Shown here piece after piece: positions 25,622 to 34,662 of a stretch of 64,000 nt of DNA. A program made the position numbers and the translations under genes. The DNA is from CBDCOD01 sp965219665 (GTDB lineage Bacteria > Pseudomonadota > Gammaproteobacteria > CAKMZV01). The stretch is taken from positions 1-64,000 of the forward strand of contig CBDCOD010000018.1 in the NCBI GenBank assembly GCA_965219665.1, in the 5' to 3' direction. The notes below the pieces were generated by a model, which was not told the origin of the DNA, searched no databases, and worked only from the letters and a program-made list of their open reading frames with translations. Numbering within the stretch: the stretch's first letter is position 1; every line of letters begins with the position of its first letter.

Positions 25622-26863
25622 CTAATCCTTATCTAAGTCAAACGCTTCATGCAAGGCCTTAACCGCTTTTTCTAATATATTTTCAGCAATAACCACCGAT
25701 ATTTTTATCTCCGAAGTTGAAATAAGCTGAATGTTAATAGATTCCTTTGCCAAAACCTTAAACATTTTTCCAGCAACCCCTGCATGAGAGCGCATACCAA
25801 CCCCTACTAAAGATAACTTCACAATATCATTAGTGCTATCTACACCTCTTGCACCTAAATCATGTGCTATTTGTTCTACAATAATCCGTGCTTCGCTACA
25901 ATCATTACGATGAACTGTGAAAGTAAAATCTGTAGTCATACCATCTGGCGCGATATTCTGAATAATCATATCCACTTCAATATTCTTATCTGCGATAGCA
26001 CCTAAAATATCCGATGCCACTCCTGGCTGATCGGGTACACCCATAATCGTTATTTTTGCCTCATCGCGACTAAACGCAATACCCGAAATTACTGGCTCTT
26101 CCATTACTTCCTCCATATCTGCATGTATCAAAGTGCCACCTATATCCTCAAAATTTATTTCATCTTTGAGCGATGATAGTACCCGTATTGGAATATTATA
26201 TTTATAAGCAAATTCCACCGAACGAATCTGTAGCACCTTTGCCCCTAAAGACGCCATTTCTAACATCTCCTCAAAGGTAAGCTGCTTCATTGGCCTGGCC
26301 TTTGGCTCTACGCGTGGATCTGTTGTAAATACACCATCTACATCGGTGTATATCTGGCATTCATCCGCATTCAATGCTGACGCTAACGCTACTGCGCTGG
26401 TATCTGAGCCCCCTCTTCCCAAAGTGGTTATATCCCCTTTGGCATTACAACCCTGAAACCCAGCGACTACAGCCACTTTTCCTGATTTCAGTGCATCAAA
26501 TATACGCTCAGGACTAATATGCTTAATACGCGCTTTCGTATGCGCATTATCCGTTTTAATGCCAGCCTGCAAGCCAGTAAAAGACACGGCATCTTGCCCT
26601 ATATTATGCAATGCCATACATAAAAGCCCCATACTAACCTGTTCGCCTGATGACAACACCACATCCATCTCACGCCGATTAGGCTGACTATTAAGCCCGC
26701 GGGTTAAGTCCGTGAGCCGATTAGTCTCTCCCGACATGGCAGACACTACAATAACCATTTTATGTCCCTTATCACACCACTGCTTAATACGAGAGGCAAC
26801 ATGCTTAATCCGCTCAATATTACCCACAGAAGTACCGCCAAATTTTTGCACAATCAATGCCAT
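25622..26863 (-). CDS. lysC: Aspartate kinase (monofunctional)
   Basis: Aspartokinase, 413 residues, phosphorylates aspartate at the head of lysine, threonine and methionine synthesis. The N-terminal VQKFGGTSVG is diagnostic. The kinase core contains FQGCNAKGDITTLGRGGSDTSA in separate blocks, and two ACT domains follow, including GVGMRSHAGVAGKMF, so feedback inhibition by lysine and/or threonine is expected. It starts at the stop codon of the OsmC gene, sharing one base. With dapD and dapE it is the third lysine/DAP gene in the window, though not linked to them. Confidence 0.97.
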   Translation of the reverse strand: MALIVQKFGGTSVGNIERIKHVASRIKQWCDKGHKMVIVVSAMSGETNRLTDLTRGLNSQPNRREMDVVLSSGEQVSMGLLCMALHNIGQDAVSFTGLQAGIKTDNAHTKARIKHISPERIFDALKSGKVAVVAGFQGCNAKGDITTLGRGGSDTSAVALASALNADECQIYTDVDGVFTTDPRVEPKARPMKQLTFEEMLEMASLGAKVLQIRSVEFAYKYNIPIRVLSSLKDEINFEDIGGTLIHADMEEVMEEPVISGIAFSRDEAKITIMGVPDQPGVASDILGAIADKNIEVDMIIQNIAPDGMTTDFTFTVHRNDCSEARIIVEQIAHDLGARGVDSTNDIVKLSLVGVGMRSHAGVAGKMFKVLAKESINIQLISTSEIKISVVIAENILEKAVKALHEAFDLDKD

Positions 26864-27273
26864 TACTGCACCTCCGCACTATGCGTTATTTGAACACTTT
26901 GACGTAACATCGCAGAAACAGAGCAATATTTCTCAACAGATAATGCCACCGCACGCTCTACCTTACTAAGGCTGACATCTTCTCCCTGCACCATAAAGTG
27001 AAGGTGTACATCCGTGAACACAGCTGGAACCTCGTCAGAGCGCACTGCTGTAGCTTTAATCTGCAAATTATCAAATTTTTGCTGCATTTTATTCAAAATC
27101 ATAACCACATCAACGGCACTACACCCCATTAAGCCGCATATAACCACTTGCATTGGTCTAAATCCCTCATCCTTACCCCCTAAATCTGTGGAGCCATCCA
27201 TTATCATGCGCGCACCATTATCTAATACAACCTCGCTAGCAATACCTCCCTTCCAGCGTAGCAGTAATTCCAT
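26863..27273 (-). CDS. OsmC-family protein (YhfA-like)
   Basis: A 136-residue OsmC-fold protein. The two conserved cysteines are in GLMGCSAVDVV (about residue 50) and EKYCSVSAML (about 117), the thiol pair used by OsmC/Ohr peroxidases. The layout, with MELLLRWKGG at the N-terminus, resembles YhfA-like members rather than Ohr. The substrate is probably an organic hydroperoxide but this subgroup is not well characterised. Its ends share single bases with thiG upstream and lysC downstream, implying tight coupling. Confidence 0.85.
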   Translation of the reverse strand: MELLLRWKGGIASEVVLDNGARMIMDGSTDLGGKDEGFRPMQVVICGLMGCSAVDVVMILNKMQQKFDNLQIKATAVRSDEVPAVFTDVHLHFMVQGEDVSLSKVERAVALSVEKYCSVSAMLRQSVQITHSAEVQ

Positions 27274-28055
27274 TAGAAAAACAATCCATCTACTGGTGAG
27301 GAGGCAGAGCCATACCGTTTTGCTGGCATCCTCCCTGCAAGATATGACAAGCGACCTGCTTCTACACCTAAGCGCATAGCATGCGCCATTTTAATAGGGT
27401 CTTTTGCAGCAGCAATAGCCGTATTCATTAAAACACCATCACAGCCTAACTCCATAGCCTTTGCAGCATCCGAAGCACATCCTACTCCAGCATCTACAAG
27501 AATAGGCACCTTCGCTTGCTCCACAATTCTTAGAATATTATATGGATTGCGGATACCCAATCCAGAACCAATTGGAGCAGCTAAAGGCATGACTGCTACA
27601 CAGCCTATTTCCTGCAAACGTAAAGCAATAATTGGATCATCATTGGTATAAACCATGACCTCAAACCCTTCTTTTACTAATATTTCCGCTGCTTCTATGG
27701 TGCCTTGTACATCTGGAAATAATGTTTGTTCATCCCCCAATACTTCCAGTTTAACCAGACGATGATCATCTAATAATTCCCGCGCTAATCGACACGTACG
27801 CACTGCATCATCAACCGTGTAACAACCTGCCGTATTTGGCAAGTAAATAATGTCACTTGGTGGGAGAAAATCTAATAAATTTTCCTCTTCAGCACTTTGA
27901 CCAATGTTCGTACGGCGCAAAGCAACTGTTACAATCTCTGCACCACTAGCATCAACTGCCCGCCTTGTCTCCTCTAAATCCTTATACTTTCCTGTACCCA
28001 CCAATAGACGAGATTGAATACTAAAAGAACCTACCTGCAATATATCGTTACTCAT
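27273..28055 (-). CDS. thiG: Thiazole synthase ThiG
   Basis: ThiG, 260 residues, condenses deoxyxylulose phosphate, a glycine-derived imine and sulfur carried on ThiS into the thiamine thiazole. The Schiff-base lysine is in VKLEVLGD, and phosphate-binding motifs VDAGVGCASDAAKAMELGCD and NTAIAAAKDP are present in separate blocks. Note that it consumes deoxyxylulose 5-phosphate even though isoprenoids here seem to be made from mevalonate. It follows thiS directly with no gap. Other thi genes are not in the window. Confidence 0.97.
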   Translation of the reverse strand: MSNDILQVGSFSIQSRLLVGTGKYKDLEETRRAVDASGAEIVTVALRRTNIGQSAEEENLLDFLPPSDIIYLPNTAGCYTVDDAVRTCRLARELLDDHRLVKLEVLGDEQTLFPDVQGTIEAAEILVKEGFEVMVYTNDDPIIALRLQEIGCVAVMPLAAPIGSGLGIRNPYNILRIVEQAKVPILVDAGVGCASDAAKAMELGCDGVLMNTAIAAAKDPIKMAHAMRLGVEAGRLSYLAGRMPAKRYGSASSPVDGLFF

Positions 28056-28253
28056 TTAACCGCCTCCAACTGCCTTAATAATTTCAATACTATCCCCGTC
28101 TTGTATTTGTGTATCACCGTGTGCTGACCGCGCAATAATTTCATGATTTATCTCTACAACAACCCTTTGGTGCTCTATATTCAAAAAAAGCAGCAACTGC
28201 GCAACAGAGCATGGCTCAATACAACGCGCTTCACTATTAATACAAACTTTCAT
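28056..28253 (-). CDS. thiS: Sulfur carrier protein ThiS
   Basis: ThiS, 65 residues, a ubiquitin-like sulfur carrier that ends in VGGG; the terminal glycine is converted to a thiocarboxylate. The mid-region GDTQIQDGDSIEII is typical. It overlaps the yggT stop by four bases and is immediately followed by thiG, its partner. Confidence 0.95.
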   Translation of the reverse strand: MKVCINSEARCIEPCSVAQLLLFLNIEHQRVVVEINHEIIARSAHGDTQIQDGDSIEIIKAVGGG

Positions 28254-28810
28254 AAGCCACTTGCCACATTAATAATAACTGGACGCAATACTGCATTTTC
28301 TACTATCTGCAACACTAACAATACTACCAAAGGACTCATGTCCACATTAGCTATTGGTGGGATTAAGCGCCCAATCGGTGCCTGTATCCAGTGCGTAAGT
28401 GGAACTAAAACTTGTTCCACTAAAGGATTGGATTGCGGTGTAATCCAGCTGCTCAAAGCACGCAACAACACAGCAAAAAAAACTATATCTAATAGCATTT
28501 TCAAACTCTGTAACAGAGACAGAGCAATAACAATAGCCACTTTATCGACCCATATGGAAAAAGGCACATATAAAAAGCCAATCTGCAACGCATAGATAAG
28601 CATCAAGACCACTAAAGAGGCGGTTTCTACACGACCAATCGTAGGAGAAAACAGACCAACAACACCAATTATAGGTTTAGTAAAACGAATTAAAAAAGGC
28701 ACTAACGGTGCATGTGGACTCACATAGAATAAGCGCATCATAAAGCGTAAGCCAACAATCAATGCAAGCGTATGAAAAACAAATAAAAGAACTGGCTGGA
28801 TGACACTCAT
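28250..28810 (-). CDS. yggT: YggT-family membrane protein
   Basis: A 186-residue inner-membrane protein with two YggT repeats, each with two helices and a short loop, seen in FYVSPHAPLVPFLIRFTKPI and again in ITPQSNPLVEQVLVPLTHWI. The family's function is not firmly known; it is often linked to osmotic tolerance and sits next to proC and yggS in many proteobacteria. Here it overlaps proC by four bases upstream; yggS is found separately at 43 kb. Confidence 0.92.
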   Translation of the reverse strand: MSVIQPVLLFVFHTLALIVGLRFMMRLFYVSPHAPLVPFLIRFTKPIIGVVGLFSPTIGRVETASLVVLMLIYALQIGFLYVPFSIWVDKVAIVIALSLLQSLKMLLDIVFFAVLLRALSSWITPQSNPLVEQVLVPLTHWIQAPIGRLIPPIANVDMSPLVVLLVLQIVENAVLRPVIINVASGL

Positions 28811-29601
28811 GTTGATAACTCCTGTGAACGTAGGTAAGCAGCATCTACCGTGGCTTGCACCAAATCAGCCAACTGTGGTTTAAGCACCTCTAAGGCAGCT
28901 GCTGTTGTCCCCCCTGGAGAAGTTACCGCTTCGCGCAACTGTGCCAAATTTGGGGAATTCAATCCCATCATGGCAGCGCCTTTTGCTGTTTGCAACGTTA
29001 AATTTAATGCTTGCTCCTCAGACAATCCCTGTTGCTTAGCAGCAGCAACTAATGCCTCCATAAAAGCAAAAAAGTACGCTGGACCACTGCCCGAGAGCGC
29101 TGTAATCACATCAATCAAACGCTCCTCATTCACTACTTCTGTCTGCGCTCCCAAGCCTTGCAGCAATTGAAGCGTCAAAACTTTTTGATCAGGATTGATT
29201 GCCTCTGAAAAATACACACCACTAGCTCCTTCACCAATCAGTGCAGGCGTATTAGGCATAACCCGCACTACCATCTGGGTACCACTCATCTGCTGCAAGC
29301 GCTGCACAGTAATACCTGCCATAACCGAGATAAGTAATTTGCCCTCAAGGGATATTAATTTATCAAAGATATCTGCTGCCTGCTGAGGCTTGATTGCAGC
29401 AATCAATACATCATGCTGTGCAACCAACTCATCACCACTTTGAGCAATACACACACCCTCCGATTTCCAACGCTGACACACCGCATCAACAATATCAAAT
29501 ACTCCAATGTGGTGAGCAGGTGTTCCCTGATACAACAAACCCTTTAGCAAAGCAGTAGCCATATTGCCACCACCTATAAAGCCAATTTTTACTACTTTCA
29601 T
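28807..29601 (-). CDS. proC: Pyrroline-5-carboxylate reductase ProC
   Basis: ProC, 264 residues, reduces pyrroline-5-carboxylate to proline with NAD(P)H. The Rossmann start KIGFIGGGNMATALLKGL is at the N-terminus, and the C-terminal dimer motif DVITALSGSGPAYFF and TSPGGTTAAALE are conserved. The ATG at 29601 is chosen because it lies just before the Rossmann strand and overlaps the ctaA stop by four bases; the longer frame to 29799 would sit on ctaA. It is followed by yggT. Confidence 0.96.
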   Translation of the reverse strand: MKVVKIGFIGGGNMATALLKGLLYQGTPAHHIGVFDIVDAVCQRWKSEGVCIAQSGDELVAQHDVLIAAIKPQQAADIFDKLISLEGKLLISVMAGITVQRLQQMSGTQMVVRVMPNTPALIGEGASGVYFSEAINPDQKVLTLQLLQGLGAQTEVVNEERLIDVITALSGSGPAYFFAFMEALVAAAKQQGLSEEQALNLTLQTAKGAAMMGLNSPNLAQLREAVTSPGGTTAAALEVLKPQLADLVQATVDAAYLRSQELST

Positions 29602-30521
29602 CGAATACGCACCCATATTGCTGTTTGCAAACTCACAATAATCATCGCCATAACTAAATGCACTGGTTGCACAAATGCTGGAAAATTCAAATGATTCAGC
29701 GCCGCACCTGAAGAAATAACAATCACTATACCCACTAACAGCGATCCACCTAAATAGCGCATAACATGTGCCGGTGAAAATATTTGAAAGAAACGCCACA
29801 CCAAATATATATGAAAAAGCAAGACTACAATCGAAAAAGAGCGATGAATATTAAAAAACCATGGCAAGGCTGATGCCCATGTTGAACGAGACAAGTCACC
29901 TTGGTTAGTAATAAAGTCAACCATCTCACGCACCTGCGTACCCATAAAAATTTGCAAAAGAAGTAACCCTACAGAAACCCCCATCAATGAACGAACAGGT
30001 GGTGCAACGTCCACTTTGAATCCCGTACGGCTACGCACTACTAAATAACTCACAATCACCACAATTAGCATCGCCATAGCCATATGCAAGCTAATCACGC
30101 CTGGGGTCAACTCACTCTCCACCACCTGTGCACCAATCCAGCCTTGCAAACACACTAAAGCAAGCGCCAACCAGGAACCTACAAACAATGACTTATTTCT
30201 GTTGCGCAACGGCACAGATGCAACAGCAAGCGCAATCATAAGAATACCAAAAATAATACCTGCAAGTCGGTTGAAGTACTCTGTCCATGTTTTTACTACA
30301 TTAAATTTAGCCGTCTCATAACCTTTAAATATCTGTTGATAATTAGCGGGAAGTTGAGACTCATCAGTTGGCGGTATCCAATGCCCGAAGCAAGTAGGCC
30401 AGTCAGGACAACCCATTCCCGCGCCAGAAGAGCGCACAGAAGAACCAATAACTATCAATAGAAACAGCGCTATTAAAACAATTAACGCAATTTTTTGGAA
30501 TATGAGGCGTTGTTTATCCAT
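29598..30521 (-). CDS. ctaA: Heme A synthase CtaA/COX15
   Basis: A 307-residue membrane protein with eight hydrophobic helices. It oxidises the C8 methyl of heme O to the formyl of heme A for aa3-type cytochrome oxidases. The signature RSSGAGMGCPDWPTCFG follows the first helix, and conserved histidines sit in YFNRLAG-adjacent, SLHMAMAML, FFNIHRSFS and QPVHLVMAM segments. Coupled to proC by a four-base overlap, it lies 22 bases downstream of rho. With the Sco and PCuAC genes at 41 kb it shows that the organism makes a heme-copper oxidase, whose subunits are not in this window. Confidence 0.93.
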   Translation of the reverse strand: MDKQRLIFQKIALIVLIALFLLIVIGSSVRSSGAGMGCPDWPTCFGHWIPPTDESQLPANYQQIFKGYETAKFNVVKTWTEYFNRLAGIIFGILMIALAVASVPLRNRNKSLFVGSWLALALVCLQGWIGAQVVESELTPGVISLHMAMAMLIVVIVSYLVVRSRTGFKVDVAPPVRSLMGVSVGLLLLQIFMGTQVREMVDFITNQGDLSRSTWASALPWFFNIHRSFSIVVLLFHIYLVWRFFQIFSPAHVMRYLGGSLLVGIVIVISSGAALNHLNFPAFVQPVHLVMAMIIVSLQTAIWVRIR

Positions 30522-30543
30522 CTGCTATGGATTGTACACATTA

Positions 30544-31821
30544 TTACTTGCCCTTAACACGCTTCATCGCATCAAAAAAATCAGCATTAGATTTAGTAGT
30601 TCGCATTCTATCTAATAGAAACTCTACCGCCTCCAGCTCATCCATCGTAGACAACAATTTACGAATAATCCACATTTTTTGCAGCTCATCTGGCTTAGTG
30701 AGCAACTCTTCACGGCGTGTACCTGAGCGCATAACATTGATAGCAGGAAAAATCCTGCGCTCTGCTAAACGGCGATCCAAATGAATCTCTAAATTCCCTG
30801 TACCCTTAAATTCTTCGTAAATCACTTCATCCATTTTAGAACCTGTATCAATCAAAGCAGTGGCTAAAATGGTTAAACTACCGCCCTCTTCCACATTACG
30901 TGCAGGACCAAACAAGCGCTTAGGACGATGCAATGCCTTTGCATCAACACCACCTGTTAACACCTTGCCAGAAGAAGGCGTTTCTGTATTATAGGCGCGG
31001 GCAAGGCGTGTAATAGAGTCCATTAAAATAACCACATCTTGCTTATATTCCACTAAACTTTTGGCACGCTCAATCACCATTTCAGCCACTTGAATATGGC
31101 GGCTAGCAGGCTCATCAAAGGTAGAAGAAACCACCTCACCTTTTACTGAGCGCTCCATTTCAGTCACCTCCTCAGGACGCTCATCTATCAGTAACACCAT
31201 AAGATGGCACTCAGGATTGTTTTTAATGATAGCATGGGCAATCTGCTGTAGCAAAATAGTCTTACCCGCCTTAGGAGGAGCAACAATCAATCCGCGCTGA
31301 CCTTTACCTATAGGCGCAACCAAATCAATCACACGCCCAGTTAAATCTTCTGAACTACCATTACCTTGCTCCATTCGCATCCGCTCATCTGCATGCAATG
31401 GCGTAAGATTCTCAAACAAAGTACGACGTCTGGAGTGCTCTGGCTTATCACCATTAATCAACTCTGCTGAAGCCAGCGCAAAATAGCGCTCACCATCACG
31501 AGGCGGGCGAATTTTTCCTTCTAAGCTATCTCCTGTTCGCAATCCAAAACGACGAATTTGACTTGGAGAAACATATAAATCATCTGGTCCTGCAAGATAT
31601 GAAGATTCTGCTGAGCGCAAAAAACCAAATCCATCAGGCAATACTTCTAAAACACCTTTGCCGTAGACATCTCCACTTTTACCTTCTTTGGCAAGTTGAG
31701 CTTTCAAAATAGAAAAAATAACATCCTGCTTACGAGAACGGTTCGTATTTTCAATGCCCAAATCAATCGCAATTTGCTGTAATTTTTTTATAGGATAACG
31801 CTTTAGTTCGGATAGGTTCAT
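30544..31821 (-). CDS. rho: Transcription termination factor Rho
   Basis: Rho, 425 residues, the hexameric RNA helicase that ends transcription. The N-terminal MNLSELKRYPIKKLQQIA helix domain, the RNA-binding GVLEVLPDGFGFLRS, Walker A APPKAGKT and the Q/R-loops are all present. The start at 31821 equals the E. coli start; the frame can be extended to 31869 but that leader is Cys-rich and out of family. The 150 bases between trxA and rho could carry an attenuating leader as in E. coli trxA-rho; only a weak hairpin followed by T6 is seen just after trxA. Confidence 0.98.
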   Translation of the reverse strand: MNLSELKRYPIKKLQQIAIDLGIENTNRSRKQDVIFSILKAQLAKEGKSGDVYGKGVLEVLPDGFGFLRSAESSYLAGPDDLYVSPSQIRRFGLRTGDSLEGKIRPPRDGERYFALASAELINGDKPEHSRRRTLFENLTPLHADERMRMEQGNGSSEDLTGRVIDLVAPIGKGQRGLIVAPPKAGKTILLQQIAHAIIKNNPECHLMVLLIDERPEEVTEMERSVKGEVVSSTFDEPASRHIQVAEMVIERAKSLVEYKQDVVILMDSITRLARAYNTETPSSGKVLTGGVDAKALHRPKRLFGPARNVEEGGSLTILATALIDTGSKMDEVIYEEFKGTGNLEIHLDRRLAERRIFPAINVMRSGTRREELLTKPDELQKMWIIRKLLSTMDELEAVEFLLDRMRTTKSNADFFDAMKRVKGK

Positions 31822-31972
31822 AATAGTTTTAACATGTACACGAGAGTGCTTAGAAGAACAGCAACACACTAACAGATGTTTTGCTGCATAAAATATATTT
31901 TTCGATTAAATTTCTTATTGGTTCATACACCCTTTGCACACACCAACGTAAGAGAATTAAAAAAGGATGACC

Positions 31973-32296
31973 TTATAGATTCTCGTTTATAAATTGTTCC
32001 AACTGCGACTTCGTCAGGGCTCCTACTTTCGTTGCACAAACTTCTCCACCCTTGAATAATATTAAAGTGGGAATGCCGCGCACCTGAAAGCGTTGAGGCG
32101 ATGTGGGATTCTGATCAATATTGACTTTTACCACTGTTATCTTTCCATCAAACTCCTGTGCAACTTCTTCAAGAATGGGAGCAATCATCTTGCAAGGACC
32201 ACACCATTCAGCCCAAAAATCAACTAAGACCACACCACCTGCACGCGTTACATGTTCTTCAAAAGTTTCATCCGAAACCGATAAAATGGCGCTCAT
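31973..32296 (-). CDS. trxA: Thioredoxin 1
   Basis: TrxA, 107 residues, the general disulfide reductase. The active site WCGPCK is at about residues 32-37, the cis-proline is in RGIPTLILF, and the length equals E. coli thioredoxin. It precedes rho on the same strand, the conserved trxA-rho order. AAGGAGC lies about eight bases upstream of the start. Confidence 0.98.
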   Translation of the reverse strand: MSAILSVSDETFEEHVTRAGGVVLVDFWAEWCGPCKMIAPILEEVAQEFDGKITVVKVNIDQNPTSPQRFQVRGIPTLILFKGGEVCATKVGALTKSQLEQFINENL

Positions 32297-32789
32297 ATCT
32301 GCTCCTTAAAGTTTTCAATATATCAGGGAGGATGTTCAACTATGAAGTCAAACATCGCTTAGACGACACTTGCCAAACTGCAGCGATAAAACAACAACTC
32401 AAACTAGTGTAGGGCGAATTCTACACCCAACACTTTACAAAAGCAAGTGCCTCACGCATAAGTCAGACTAACATGCAAACTATATTATCAGATCAAATCA
32501 GAGCAAAACTGCGATTACGAAGAGAAGCCACTTGAAAACAAGCCACGTAAAATTTGCTGATTAATGGTACTCACTTTTTCAATCATGGTTGAAAGCACGA
32601 TATTTTCATTATCTAATCAAATGAAGTACTTATCTAAATAATTAATTAAATATTGCAGCGCAACATAAACCATCGCATATATAATCACCACGCGCTTGGC
32701 TAGCCTCGTTTGCTTTGATACAAATGCTGCCCTATAGCGCTTTCTTTAGCCACCTTTTTGTTTAAACAGAAATAATTATAGAGACATCT
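32297..32789 (+). other. Divergent intergenic region between trxA and petA (493 bases)
   Basis: No coding frame is convincing. The region is AT-rich around 32590-32660. It must hold the divergent promoters of trxA and petABC. A TATAAT at 32680-32685 with TTGCAG 21 bases upstream is the best petA promoter candidate, with too wide a spacer. A near-perfect palindrome lies at 32577-32594. Confidence 0.6.
32577..32594. promoter_or_regulatory. 18-bp near-perfect palindrome upstream of petABC
   Basis: The sequence TTTCAATCATGGTTGAAA is an inverted repeat with one mismatched pair, of the size bound by dimeric repressors. It lies about 200 bases upstream of petA and 280 bases upstream of trxA. An operator role is only suggested by symmetry and position. 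Confidence 0.3.
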
Positions 32790-33380
32790 ATGAAAGTCAG
32801 TAAAAAAAATATCAGCCGTCGCCGCTTTTTGACAGCCACTACTTCGGTAGTAGGTGGGTTCGGTGTGGCTGCTGCTTGTTATCCCTTTCTAAGTGCCTGG
32901 CAACCCAGCAAACGTGCTGAAGCAGCAGGTGCCCCAGTTGAAGTTGATATTTCAGCATTACAGCCTGGGCAAATGATTACCGTTGAATGGCGTGGTCGCC
33001 CAGTATGGATTGTTCGCCGTACTCAAGAGGCCTTAAACACTCTCAAACAGGTACACAACTTATTACGAGACCCGCTCAGCGAAGAAAGCAGGCAACCTGA
33101 TTTTGCCTATAACCCACACCGATCTATCAATCCAGAATTTTTAGTGTTAGTTGGTCTATGCACTCATTTAGGATGTGCCCCTCTTTACCGACCTGATAGG
33201 GGTGCCGAAGATCTCGGCACCAACTGGCAAGGTGGTTTCTTCTGTCCATGTCATGGTTCTAAATTTGATATAGCTGGACGGGTCTATAAAGATGTGCCAG
33301 CACCAACTAACCTACCTGTTCCTCCTTATCAATTTGTAAGTGACACACGCCTAAAAATTGGCGAAACAACGTCAGTTTAA
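32790..33380 (+). CDS. petA: Ubiquinol-cytochrome c reductase Rieske iron-sulfur subunit
   Basis: Rieske subunit of the bc1 complex, 196 residues. A textbook twin-arginine signal SRRRFLTATTS begins near residue 9 and serves as the membrane anchor. Cluster motifs are CTHLGC (about residues 129-134) and CPCHGS (about 151-156), giving two Cys and two His ligands. It accepts an electron from ubiquinol at the Qo site. Followed by petB after 25 bases, with GGAG upstream of it. Confidence 0.97.
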   Translation: MKVSKKNISRRRFLTATTSVVGGFGVAAACYPFLSAWQPSKRAEAAGAPVEVDISALQPGQMITVEWRGRPVWIVRRTQEALNTLKQVHNLLRDPLSEESRQPDFAYNPHRSINPEFLVLVGLCTHLGCAPLYRPDRGAEDLGTNWQGGFFCPCHGSKFDIAGRVYKDVPAPTNLPVPPYQFVSDTRLKIGETTSV

Positions 33381-33405
33381 TTTGAGGAGAACTTAGGAGA
33401 GCAAC

Positions 33406-34644
33406 ATGAGCAAAAAAACACAAACAGCCAACCAACATAACGCATTGGTTAATTGGATTGATAAGCGCTTCCCGCTAATAGAAACTTGGGAATACCATCT
33501 CAGCAAATACTATGCCCCACGCAATTTTAACTTCTGGTATTTCTTTGGTTCGCTAGCCCTTGTCGTATTAGTCATTCAAATCATTTCTGGTTTATGGCTT
33601 ACTATGTACTACAAACCTGATGCACAGCAAGCCTTTAACTCCATTCAATATATTATGCGTGATGTAGAATGGGGCTGGCTTATCCGCTATATCCACTCAA
33701 CTGGAGCTTCTGCCTTCTTTGTTGTTGTCTATCTCCACATGTTTCGCGGGTTGCTATATGGCTCCTATAAAGGACCACGCGAACTCATCTGGATTATCGG
33801 CTGCTTTATATTCTTAGTGCTCATGGCTGAAGCATTCATGGGCTACCTACTCCCTTGGGGGCAAATGTCTTTCTGGGGCGCTCAGGTTATTTTGTCCCTA
33901 TTTGGTGCTATACCAATAGTTGGGGATACACTTTCTGTGTGGATTAAAGGAGACTATGTGATTTCTGACGCAACGCTTAACCGCTTCTTTGCACTACACG
34001 TAATTGCCCTACCCCTCTCACTCATTATGTTAGTTTTTCTGCATTTGGTTTCTCTGCACAAGGTAGGATCTAACAACCCTGACGGGATTGAAATAAAAAA
34101 TCAAAAAAATGCAAACGGCACGCCTATCGATGGCATTCCATTCCATCCTTATTACACTGTAAAAGACATTGTCGGGATTGTCGTATTCTTAATCGCCTTT
34201 TGTGCAGTCATTTTCTTTATGCCTGAAATGGGCGGCTACTTCTTAGAACCACCTAATTTTGAACCAGCAAACCCACTAAAAACACCTGAGCATATTGCAC
34301 CTGTATGGTACTTTACGCCGTACTATGCTATGCTGCGTGCAGTACCTGACAAACTTTTCGGCGCACTAATTATGTTCTTAGCTATTCTGATACTATTCGT
34401 ATTACCTTGGTTAGACCGTGCCAAAAATCGTTCTTTACGTTATCGCTCTTGGCAATCCTATATGTTATTAGCCTCATTCACAGTATCTTTCATTGCTCTC
34501 GGATGGCTTGGTGTACAACCTGCTACTGACGTGTATGTATTGCTGGCAAGAATATTCACAGTGGTTTACTTTTTGTACTTTATTTTGATGCCTTTCGTAA
34601 CAGCTAAAGAAAACATGAAACCCCTGCCTGAAAGACTCCAATAA
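33406..34644 (+). CDS. petB: Cytochrome b subunit of the bc1 complex
   Basis: Cytochrome b, 412 residues, eight or so transmembrane helices. Heme-ligand histidines lie in YIHSTGASAFF, VVYLHMFRG, FALHVIALP and LVFLHLVSLHK. The Qo loop motif is PVWYFTPYYAML, in which Val replaces the Glu of the mitochondrial PEWY; this substitution is common in beta- and gammaproteobacteria. It is full length (no split into b6 and subunit IV). The neighbours petA and petC complete the operon. Confidence 0.97.
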   Translation: MSKKTQTANQHNALVNWIDKRFPLIETWEYHLSKYYAPRNFNFWYFFGSLALVVLVIQIISGLWLTMYYKPDAQQAFNSIQYIMRDVEWGWLIRYIHSTGASAFFVVVYLHMFRGLLYGSYKGPRELIWIIGCFIFLVLMAEAFMGYLLPWGQMSFWGAQVILSLFGAIPIVGDTLSVWIKGDYVISDATLNRFFALHVIALPLSLIMLVFLHLVSLHKVGSNNPDGIEIKNQKNANGTPIDGIPFHPYYTVKDIVGIVVFLIAFCAVIFFMPEMGGYFLEPPNFEPANPLKTPEHIAPVWYFTPYYAMLRAVPDKLFGALIMFLAILILFVLPWLDRAKNRSLRYRSWQSYMLLASFTVSFIALGWLGVQPATDVYVLLARIFTVVYFLYFILMPFVTAKENMKPLPERLQ

Positions 34645-34662
34645 GCATAGGATAACAGAAGC

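Noticed and set aside
29602..29799. N-terminal extension of ProC
   Set aside because: It lies on top of ctaA, and the Rossmann strand starts right after the ATG at 29601.
31822..31869. N-terminal extension of Rho (Cys-rich leader)
   Set aside because: Family start at 31821 matches E. coli Rho; the extension is not conserved in the family.
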